From JAGGYK01 sp034716155 (lineage in GTDB: Bacteria; Desulfobacterota; Desulfomonilia; UBA1062): 63,804 bases of DNA. This document shows positions 55,604 through 62,336 of the stretch, piece by piece; within the stretch, counting starts at the first letter, position 1, and every line of letters begins with the position of its first letter. Location of the stretch: the NCBI GenBank assembly GCA_034716155.1, contig JAYEFR010000095.1, forward strand, positions 1-63,804. The letters run 5' to 3'. Made by a program: the position numbers and the translations under genes. Under the pieces are notes generated by a model. That model saw only the letters and a program-made list of their open reading frames with translations, had not been told where the DNA came from and did not search any database.

Positions 55604-55978
55604 ATGTTACGGGAATTTGAAAGGATGTTATTATTCCTACTTGCAGTAGTAGCGATTTTGTTGGTATTTTCACCAGGTGTGTTTGCCGCGGAAGCCATTC
55701 CAACAGATGATTCTTATATAAAGGTCATCTTCTCCGTGGGTGCCATGATCGGAGCTGGATTGGCAATGGGCTTGGGGGCTATCGGCGCTGGCGCAGGTAT
55801 AGGTCAGGCTGCAAGCGGAGCATCCGAGGCAGTCGGAAGGAACCCGGGGGTTCAGGGAAAGATTATGATGACCATGATGGTTGGTATGGCCATGGCAGAG
55901 TCAATTGCAATATATGCCCTGGTTATTTCGCTTATCCTTCTATATATGAATCCCTACAAGACCTTTCTTTTTGGTTAA
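55604..55978 (+). CDS. F0 ATP synthase c-subunit homologue
   Basis: 124 residues. A signal peptide (about 1-29, FLLAVVAILLVFSPGVFAAE) precedes a two-helix c-subunit hairpin. Helix 1 contains GAGAGIGQAASGASEAVGRN and the RNP loop (R79-N80-P81). Helix 2 contains MAESIAIYALVISLILLY. Q68, E99, S100 and Y104 align with the Na+-binding Q32, E65, S66 and Y70 of Ilyobacter tartaricus, suggesting Na+ rather than H+. AGGAG precedes the ATG. It is alone, without atpB or F1 genes, and co-transcribed with a dCache protein. It may be the c-subunit of a split F0 operon or have another use. Confidence 0.88.
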   Translation: MLREFERMLLFLLAVVAILLVFSPGVFAAEAIPTDDSYIKVIFSVGAMIGAGLAMGLGAIGAGAGIGQAASGASEAVGRNPGVQGKIMMTMMVGMAMAESIAIYALVISLILLYMNPYKTFLFG

Positions 55979-56048
55979 TTGATTGTTAATTAATTATTGT
56001 ATTATGTAGTTAACACCAAAATTAACAAAAGTTAGGGGAGAGTAGACA

Positions 56049-57365
56049 ATGGCGGATACTAAAGAAGGTAAACGGATTTTCACGGTGGCAAGAGTATTTT
56101 TCCTGCTTATCGTCATCCCCTTATTACTGACAGTCTTTCTGATCTCCACCAGTATTATTCAATTAGGGGGCACATCTAAGAGAGGGGCGATTACTGTTTT
56201 GGATCGGAAATCCAAGGAAGAAATTCTGACACGGGCCACTGCTGTAGCCGAAAACGTTGCCGATTTTATCGAAGAAAGAAAAAGGGATATGTTGATTTCA
56301 ACAATTCTGCCGACAACAGCTGCAGCATATAAAGAGTTTATCGACAAGAATAAGCAGGCCCTCTGGGTTAAGAAGAATGGGAATATCGTCAAGGTTTTTG
56401 AACCCTTATATGTGGAAATGTCACTGATAGACAAGACAGGGAAGGAAATCATTAAAATAGCTGATGGCAGGGTCGAACCAAAGGCGAAGTTGGTGAATGT
56501 CAGAGACCCCGAGAACACCACTTACAAATCAGAAGATTATTTTTCAAAGGCAAAAAACCTCAACAAAGGTGAGGTTTATATATCCCGTGTTACCGGCTGG
56601 TACGTAAACAAGGCTGATTTTGAAAAGGGGGGACGGTTTAAAGGTATTATTCGCCTTGCAACGCCACTATTTAATAAGGATGGATTTGCAGGGACCATCA
56701 CCCTTGCTCTTGACGCAAGATACCTTGCAAAGTTTACTGACACAATTATACCAACCCAGGCCGGTCATATTCTAGAAGCGGATGCATCAACGGGAAATTA
56801 CACCTACATGGTTGACAACCAAGGGTTTGTTATCTCTCATCCAAATGATTATCATATAGCGGGTCTTTACAAGGATGGAACTCCAGTCCCACCTCTTAGG
56901 GATGAAATTGTTGATGAAATGACTAAGAAAGGGGAAGAGGTCTTAAATCTTAATCTACTTGGTTCTATGGATCCTGGCTTGCCGGAGGTTGCAAAGGACG
57001 CAGCTGCCGGACATTCAGGCATCAAGACCTATAAATTTGGGGGGCATACCAAGGTTGTGGCCTACTCCCCAATACAGTTTTACTCTAAAGACTTTCCGGC
57101 GCCAGCCGGATTTGGATGGGTCGGAATGGGGATAGACGTAGACAAGTTCAATGAACAGGCAACAGAGACTTCCCAACAAATAGAGAAAGAAGCACAGACA
57201 TGGATAACGACGGTAGTTTTGATCCTTATCATTGCCATTGTACTGCTCTTCATCATCTCCGCCATCCTTGCAAAAGGGATCAATCGTTCTATTGAGGCGG
57301 AGGTCCCGCCAGAGGCCGAGGAGGCAGGTCGTCATTACGATGATGAAGTTCAAGAGGATCAATAG
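56049..57365 (+). CDS. dCache membrane protein without output domain
   Basis: 438 residues. TM1 (about 14-36, FFLLIVIPLLLTVFLISTS) precedes a large periplasmic dCache region (about 40-370) with a distal half like that of the nearby kinase (MVDNQGFVISHPNDYHIAGL). TM2 is at about 386-408 (VVLILIIAIVLLFIISAILA). Only a 25-residue acidic tail (EAEVPPEAEEAGRHYDDEV) follows. There is no HAMP, kinase, methyl-accepting or cyclase domain, so it cannot signal in the usual way. Seventy bp separate it from the c-subunit gene, so both share the sigma-54 promoter. Confidence 0.85.
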   Translation: MADTKEGKRIFTVARVFFLLIVIPLLLTVFLISTSIIQLGGTSKRGAITVLDRKSKEEILTRATAVAENVADFIEERKRDMLISTILPTTAAAYKEFIDKNKQALWVKKNGNIVKVFEPLYVEMSLIDKTGKEIIKIADGRVEPKAKLVNVRDPENTTYKSEDYFSKAKNLNKGEVYISRVTGWYVNKADFEKGGRFKGIIRLATPLFNKDGFAGTITLALDARYLAKFTDTIIPTQAGHILEADASTGNYTYMVDNQGFVISHPNDYHIAGLYKDGTPVPPLRDEIVDEMTKKGEEVLNLNLLGSMDPGLPEVAKDAAAGHSGIKTYKFGGHTKVVAYSPIQFYSKDFPAPAGFGWVGMGIDVDKFNEQATETSQQIEKEAQTWITTVVLILIIAIVLLFIISAILAKGINRSIEAEVPPEAEEAGRHYDDEVQEDQ

Positions 57366-57370
57366 ATTAA

Positions 57371-57405
57371 AGAAAAGGCCGGAAGAAAGCCTTCCGGCCT
57401 TTTCT
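57371..57405. terminator. Strong bidirectional terminator
   Basis: A perfect 15 bp stem, AGAAAAGGCCGGAAG (57371-57385) with CTTCCGGCCTTTTCT (57391-57405), lies between the convergent dCache and acyl-CoA synthetase genes and has T-rich flanks on both sides. Confidence 0.9.
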
Positions 57406-57423
57406 TTAGACATATAATCCTTA

Positions 57424-58884
57424 TTATTCCTCTCTTTTCTTCCTGAATTTGTAATACCTATACATTTCTCCCACTGCATGACATGTCATTTCGATATTAT
57501 CGCAGATTGCCATTGGCTTATCTCCCTGCTTTTCAGCAAGGCGTACCCCTTCCTGATCGGTTATGTTCATGACAGAATAGATTGGTACATTGTAATCATG
57601 GCTTAAATTACGAAGTTTTTTTGAGAAGACAGGGTAATTTTCAATGATGAGCTTTTTCCAATCAGGAATCTCAACCCCTCCTGTATTTTCCGTAAGGGTG
57701 GCATCCCAGCTTGATTGTGGTGGAACAATAAACAGTAACATAAGAGAATCAATCTCTTCACTTTTGATAAGGATTTCCATGATTGGCATGAGAGCTGCCG
57801 GGTTAAGCCCGGCTACCAGATCAACAGGGTTTCCGGGCACCCACCAATCCGGCAAGAGCTTTTTTAGCTTATCCAGGGTTTTATCCGACAACTTCACTAT
57901 TTTAAGGCCTTCTTCATAGCATCCGTCCGATGCAATCACCCCTAGTCCACCTCCGCCTGTGAGGATTGCAGTCCTGTTTCCCCTTGGGAGGGGTCTGCCC
58001 ACAAATGATGCGGCAAGGAAGCCTCCTTCATCAATTGTTCTGGCCTGTATAATGCCATACTGTCTGCACATTGCCGAGAAGAGATCATCGCTGACTGCCA
58101 TTGCCCCTGTATGCGAGCTTGCAGCTGATGCCCCAAAATGAGTGCGTCCCCCCTTGAGCACTACAATAGGTTTTTTAGGGGTAATGTTTTCGATGCGTTC
58201 TTTGAAACGCGTCCCATCTACCATGCCTTCAATATATGACATGATGACATCTATGCCCGGATCATCGGTAAAATACTGGAAAAAATCTTCAATCTTCATG
58301 TCTGCTTCGTTGCCTGAAGAAACGGCCTTTGCAATCCCCATCCCTGATTTCACCACTCCGTCAATAAGCATGTTCATAACATTGCCGCTTTGAGATGCCA
58401 CAGCTACTGTGCCAGGGCGTGGATAAAATTGAGCCATCCAGGGAAAGAGCCTTTCACTGACACAGCATAGACCCTGTCCATTTGGCCCTGCCAGTACCAT
58501 ATTGCCTGCCCTTGCCTTTGCAACCAGTTCAGTCTCAAGGTCTACATTTTCCCCGCCCGTTTCCTTGAAACCCGCGCTTATAACAAGACCAGCCTTTACA
58601 CCTTTAGCCACGCATTCTTCAATTGATGCTATCACATGCCTGGCAGGCACGGTAAATACAGCCAGGTCTATTTCATCCGGGATATCCTTTACAGAAGGGT
58701 AGGCCTTTATTCCAAGCACATTTTCACGTCCAGGGTTTACAGGGTAGAGTCTCCCTTTCCATCCGCCGCGAAGTAGATTATTAAAGATAATAAAACCCCA
58801 CTTCCCCATTGTTTCAGTGGCGCCAACAAAGGCTATTGAACCGGGGTGGAACAGGTATTTCAGGTTTTCATATCTTGTATCCAT
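57424..58884 (-). CDS. ADP-forming acyl-CoA synthetase alpha-type protein
   Basis: 486 residues with the CoA-binding domain (about 8-130, FHPGSIAFVGATETMGKWG), the Succinyl-CoA ligase-like flavodoxin domains, and the phospho-histidine H258 in AASSHTGAMAV. VASQSGNVMNML and TGGGGLGVIASD are typical. The ATP-grasp (beta) domain found in longer fusions is absent, so a separate beta subunit is needed or the protein only binds CoA. It would conserve energy as ATP from acyl-CoA. GAGG precedes the ATG. Alone on the - strand. Confidence 0.87.
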   Translation of the reverse strand: MDTRYENLKYLFHPGSIAFVGATETMGKWGFIIFNNLLRGGWKGRLYPVNPGRENVLGIKAYPSVKDIPDEIDLAVFTVPARHVIASIEECVAKGVKAGLVISAGFKETGGENVDLETELVAKARAGNMVLAGPNGQGLCCVSERLFPWMAQFYPRPGTVAVASQSGNVMNMLIDGVVKSGMGIAKAVSSGNEADMKIEDFFQYFTDDPGIDVIMSYIEGMVDGTRFKERIENITPKKPIVVLKGGRTHFGASAASSHTGAMAVSDDLFSAMCRQYGIIQARTIDEGGFLAASFVGRPLPRGNRTAILTGGGGLGVIASDGCYEEGLKIVKLSDKTLDKLKKLLPDWWVPGNPVDLVAGLNPAALMPIMEILIKSEEIDSLMLLFIVPPQSSWDATLTENTGGVEIPDWKKLIIENYPVFSKKLRNLSHDYNVPIYSVMNITDQEGVRLAEKQGDKPMAICDNIEMTCHAVGEMYRYYKFRKKREE

Positions 58885-59011
58885 ATTTTCCTCACAATCA
58901 GTGCATCAGCACAGTTTAATATGGTTTCTTGAAGAAAGTATTAATAAGAACTTTGTTTCTTCGTTGAAAACGTATAGTAAAATTGCCTTTCTGTGTCAAT
59001 GAGTATAAACC

Positions 59012-59157
59012 TGTAAATCTGCACGCCTGCCGGACACAGTCAAGAATGAAAAAGTATCCAGAATGCTTCCGATTGGATAAAAATATTTTCTCTGCGAGCT
59101 CTGCGGCCTCTGTGGTAAACCATAAATCCAAACAAATGCCGGTGACCATTTTCATAT
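59012..59157. repeat. Truncated composite repeat A-B-A
   Basis: An A remnant (GCCGGACACAGTCAAGAATG, to 59050) is followed by the 3' part of a B core (TTCTCTGCGAGCTCTGCGGC, CTCTGTGGTAAACC) and the boundary ATTTTCATATT ending at 59157, right at the stop codon of the RDD gene. It is a shortened copy of 20552-20850. The adjacent sequence back to 58885 shows nothing further. Confidence 0.65.
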
Positions 59158-59649
59158 TTAGGGCATAAGCGCCTGATTGGCTATTCCCTTTTTGTCTTTT
59201 GAACTTTGTTTCTTTGGCCGGATAACGACTGTCTTGGCAATCTTGTCATGCCAACCCTGTTTGCGGGCATCAAAGGCAACCCATATGATGCCAAGACCAA
59301 GCGGGATAGTGGATATATAGTAGCCCAGGTAGCGGATAATTAGCTGGGTGGTAGTGGGTTTTCCCCCTGTTCTGGCATCTACAATCTTAGCCGAGATAGA
59401 CATCTTGCCCGGTGTCGCCGATTTATAATACCAAAAGACAATGATCGCAATTGCGGGGAATACCCAGGTAAGCACAAAATCCATTGGGCCGGATATGAAA
59501 TTATGGGCGCTTAGATATTTTTGGCCGTAAATCTTGAAAAGGACTGGCCACGTGATAACGACGACCAAAACAGAATCGATAATTGCCGCACCGACACGCG
59601 CCCAAAACCCTACGTACTCAAAATCTGAATTCTCTTTTTGTTCTTCCAT
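59158..59649 (-). CDS. RDD family membrane protein
   Basis: 163 residues with an RDD domain: FWARVGAAIIDSVLVVVITW (R and D motif in TM1), WYYKSATPGKMSISAKIVDA, and YLGYYISTIPLGLGIIWVAF with FDARKQGWHDKIAKTVVI at the end. RDD proteins have three to four TMs and mostly unknown roles, some linked to ion or metabolite exchange. The stop codon lies at the border of a composite repeat. No ribosome site is obvious before the ATG. Confidence 0.87.
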   Translation of the reverse strand: MEEQKENSDFEYVGFWARVGAAIIDSVLVVVITWPVLFKIYGQKYLSAHNFISGPMDFVLTWVFPAIAIIVFWYYKSATPGKMSISAKIVDARTGGKPTTTQLIIRYLGYYISTIPLGLGIIWVAFDARKQGWHDKIAKTVVIRPKKQSSKDKKGIANQALMP

Positions 59650-59740
59650 TCTGTCTTACAAAAAAGGATAAAGTCTTGTTATACTAATCCACCTGTTTCA
59701 CTAGCATCAATGTTCATACCTTGCAATATTTTTCGGCGGG

Positions 59741-59847
59741 AGACGATTGTGACCAATATCATTCCCCTTGATAAGATAGTCTCAGATGGTTTCGAGATGC
59801 TGGCAAATCACAAGGATAAAGAAATCAAGATCCTGGTTAAGCCCTGA
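59741..59847 (+). pseudogene. C-terminal relic of a zinc-type alcohol dehydrogenase
   Basis: The frame reads ETIVTNIIPLDKIVSDGFEM, then LANHKDKEIKILVKP and a stop. This matches the last 30 or so residues of medium-chain alcohol dehydrogenases (IPL-x3-x-A/GFE-L, then KILI-P). Upstream sequence in frame is unrelated and has no start with a ribosome site, so it is a leftover tail. It is convergent with the DUF169 relic. Confidence 0.5.
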
Positions 59848-59853
59848 TTCCCT

Positions 59854-60604
59854 TTACTTGTTTTTATCCATTTTTTCGCGGATGAATTTAAAACCAGGTG
59901 TCAAATTTTCATTTAAATCCATATTGATCATAAATTTCATTGGATAACCCATATTCATTTTGCCGCCTGTTTTAAAGATGTTGTCCATAACATAAAATAA
60001 TAAAGATGAAGGCATCCCTATTCCTATCTCATGTTCTGAGATGCCTGCAAACGACCGGTCTCCCATACCGGGTATAACAATCTGAGGCCTCTGTGTTATG
60101 AATGGGATAAGGCCTCCTTTCATACATGACTTTCCAAAGCCCTCGAAAGAGGAGTTGGGGACATGCTTGAATTCATAACTCAGGGCGTGAATGATATGAG
60201 TTAATTGAAACCCGTCGCCGTATACCAGTACTGAATCCGGTATAAAGCCTGTCTCTGTTAATGGCGAACAGATAAGCCCGCAGTATTCCCGTAGATTTTT
60301 GATGTCATAATCGCCCAATAGCTCAAACGCGGCCTCGATTCCCTTCTTTTCGGCCTCAATGTCTTTGTGCCACCCCTGACGAGCCTGGCTTTCGATCAAA
60401 TCTTCTATGGCAATGTCTTCCCACCTGTGGAATCCAGTGGATGGTGTGCAGAAATTATCCTCTGATGTCATGGCAACACTTGTGCCCCGGCGACGTGCAT
60501 AGGTAAAGGCCTGGCAAAGAGCCATTTTCTTTCCAAATGTTGATGGCCTCATCACCCCTTCAGGGATCTCTTCAGCACTTTTTATACTCTTGGATCTGTT
60601 TCAT
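59854..60604 (-). pseudogene. DUF169 gene broken near its start
   Basis: The main frame (233 codons from 60555) encodes most of a DUF169 protein: ALCQAFTYARRRGTSVAM, the cysteine-containing SEDNFCTPSTG, and SVLVYGDGFQLTHI. The same frame can be traced upstream as IKSAEEIPEGVMRPSTF, then hits a stop. A good start with AGGAGG (ATG at 60604, MKQIQEYKK) lies 48 bp before, but in another frame that ends after 10 codons. A short deletion of the usual N-terminal helix, with a frameshift, explains both. Internal starts could still give a shortened protein. Confidence 0.65.
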
Positions 60605-60829
60605 AACCGCCTCCTTTTTTTGCCAGCCATATAGCAATTACTATTGCAGACTTATATTTATGAAGATATTAATTAAAACATAAATTCATTAGGTTTTCAT
60701 GTATAACTTTATGGACATCCTCCTAACCTGCTCATGCATAGAGACATCTGCATAATTATTTGATCCGTCTCTGCGAGTCTTTGATCCACCACAGAAGTGA
60801 GGTATTATATCCTAAATGAATTTCAGGCT

Positions 60830-60872
60830 GTCATTGCGAGGAGGCCAAAGGGCGACGAAGCAATCTCAAGGG
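60830..60872. repeat. Short dispersed GTCATTGCGAGG repeat
   Basis: GTCATTGCGAGGAGGCCAAA and GGGCGACGAAGCAATCTCAA form a stretch known as a widespread bacterial intergenic repeat type. A fragment (GTCATTGCGATC) also occurs near 37474. The surrounding 60605-61001 gap otherwise contains only a B-core scrap (TCTCTGCGAGTC near 60770). Confidence 0.5.
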
Positions 60873-61001
60873 ATAGGAATGCCTGATCCATTCAGAGAGG
60901 AGATTTATGGGCTTTAATTTGTTTTATTCGTCTCGTCCGCCCGCATACCACTAATCATATATCACAGGTGTGTTGCACTTAATGGTTGAATCCAGGTACA
61001 C

Positions 61002-61379
61002 CTATAAAAGTTTTTCGGAGCCTGAATAGACCTCTTCTACTTTCAATACTGCTGCAGCATGACCTGGATGCTGTTTTGGATTCCATTTTTTCATATCCTC
61101 AAAAATATCACCTTCTTTGTGGTATTCGATAGACCCTTTAACTTGAAAAGCCTCGTCTTTATTAGTAATAAAAAGGATAGAACCCTTGCTTCCTGCGAGA
61201 ATATTTTTCCGTGTTTTGTCAAAAAAATTATCCGCGATCACTATTGTATCTTCATTGAATTTATTCACACATGTAGCATAGATAACATTTGGAACTCCAT
61301 TTTCATCTACAGTGGCAAATATGATGGGTACTTTTCGCTCATCCCATGCTTTACTTACTTTTTCTGGTAATACCGGCAT
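61002..61379 (-). CDS. Pyridoxamine 5'-phosphate oxidase-fold protein
   Basis: A 125-residue split-barrel flavin-binding-type protein. VPIIFATVDENGVPNVIYAT is the typical first strand pair; NILAGSKGSILFITNK and FQVKGSIEYHKEG follow. Short PPOX-fold proteins often bind FMN or F420, but this assignment is by fold only. AGGAGG precedes the ATG. A group II intron fragment starts only 23 bp upstream of the start codon, so native upstream signals were probably displaced. Confidence 0.85.
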   Translation of the reverse strand: MPVLPEKVSKAWDERKVPIIFATVDENGVPNVIYATCVNKFNEDTIVIADNFFDKTRKNILAGSKGSILFITNKDEAFQVKGSIEYHKEGDIFEDMKKWNPKQHPGHAAAVLKVEEVYSGSEKLL

Positions 61380-61402
61380 TTTTCCTCCTTTGGTATAACG
61401 TT

Positions 61403-61580
61403 GTGCGTCAGTCGTACGGCCTTAGACGCGTCGGCTGGACGCAATGGTGTACGCCCGGCATGGGCGTGAACGTATGGGGTGAAAGCCCCCTATACGGTAA
61501 GCCCTGCTAAAGTTTTAATAATTTAGCAGAAGTATTAGCCGAAGGCAATGGGGAGTTGCGGGGGACCCCCCCGGGCTAAC
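61403..61580 (+). mobile_element. 5' fragment of a group II intron
   Basis: It begins GTGCGTCAGTC (GUGYG-type 5' end), then CGCCCGGCATGGGCGTGAAC, GGGGTGAAAGCCCCCTATAC, CCCTGCTAAAG/TTTAGCAGAAG and TTAGCCGAAGGCAA, the usual order of domain I motifs in bacterial group II introns. No reverse transcriptase frame, domain V or domain VI follows, so it is a truncated remnant on the + strand between the PPOX and YdcZ genes. Confidence 0.6.
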
Positions 61581-61581
61581 C

Positions 61582-61629
61582 GATTAGGGCAGTCTTTCAT
61601 TTTGTCCAATCCAATGTCAAGGGCTGACC
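61582..61629 (+). repeat. Direct repeat, left copy (flanks ydcZ-like gene)
   Basis: GATTAGGGCAGTCTTTCATT then TTGTCCAATCCAATGTCAAG and GGCTGACC. It matches 62208-62250 in the same orientation and adjoins the truncated intron. Confidence 0.6.
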
Positions 61630-61649
61630 ATATTTTTCCTACAGATTAT

Positions 61650-62090
61650 TCAAACAGTAGAAACTATAGCCCCTATCATCAGCAGCACAGCACCCAAAAT
61701 CTTTTTTAAGGTGATCGGATCTTTTGGGGATTCCAATACTCCGAGATGACTTATAATAATTGCAGCTATTATTTGGCCGGTTATTGTAAGTATAAAGAAC
61801 TTTCTTGCTCCGAGTTTTGGAATAAGAAAGGTTATCCCAAGAACCGCAAATGCACTTACAACTCCGGTTAAAAACAGATAAGGAGGGACATTTTTGATCT
61901 TGCAAATTGCCCCAAAGTTTCCAGAGATCGCAAATATCAAAATCGATGTTACAAGTGCCAACAAGAAGAATGTGATGTTTGCGGTTATCACAGACCCCAA
62001 ATATCTTGATACAGAGCTATTCATCGGCAGGTATATCGAGAATACAACCCCCATAAGTAGAGCAAGTAAGACGTATAATGATGTCTGCAT
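61650..62090 (-). CDS. YdcZ/DMT-family membrane protein
   Basis: 146 residues with four to five TMs (VLLALLMGVVFSIYLPMNSS, FFLLALVTSILIFAISG, FLTGVVSAFAVLGITFLIP, ILTITGQIIAAIIISHLGVL). It matches the DUF606/YdcZ group, short DMT-superfamily exporters. The conserved motif NSSVSRYLGSVITAN is present. GGGGG lies before the ATG. It is bracketed by direct repeats, so it could have moved as a unit. Confidence 0.85.
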   Translation of the reverse strand: MQTSLYVLLALLMGVVFSIYLPMNSSVSRYLGSVITANITFFLLALVTSILIFAISGNFGAICKIKNVPPYLFLTGVVSAFAVLGITFLIPKLGARKFFILTITGQIIAAIIISHLGVLESPKDPITLKKILGAVLLMIGAIVSTV

Positions 62091-62175
62091 AAAACCCCCT
62101 TTTCTTGTGGTTTATTATCTTTAAAATCCGATTAACAAATTTCAAATATCCCTACACAAATATGGTTATCGTGTC

Positions 62176-62307
62176 TTAAATTGTGTTAGTAGTCCGCTGC
62201 AGGGAATGATTAGCCGAGTATCTATCTTTGTCCAATGTCAAGGGCTGACCCTGTTTCCCCACATTTATCATCAGGCCAGCCCGGCCGTAGTCAATTTTGA
62301 TCTTCAT
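62176..62307 (-). pseudogene. N-terminal fragment of a larA-like gene
   Basis: ATG at 62307, with AAAGGCGG just upstream, opens a frame starting MKIKIDYGRAGLMINV, which resembles the N-terminus of LarA-type nickel-dependent lactate racemases (DUF2088). After about 16 residues the frame enters the direct repeat at 62208-62250 and ends at 62176. The gene body is absent downstream. Confidence 0.45.
62208..62250 (+). repeat. Direct repeat, right copy
   Basis: GATTAGCCGAGTATCTATCT then TTGTCCAATGTCAAGGGCTG and ACCC. It is the partner of 61582-61629 and lies inside the larA-like fragment. Both copies share TTGTCCAAT and TGTCAAGGGCTGACC. Confidence 0.6.
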
Positions 62308-62336
62308 AACCGCCTTTAATAGCTATATCTCTATGT

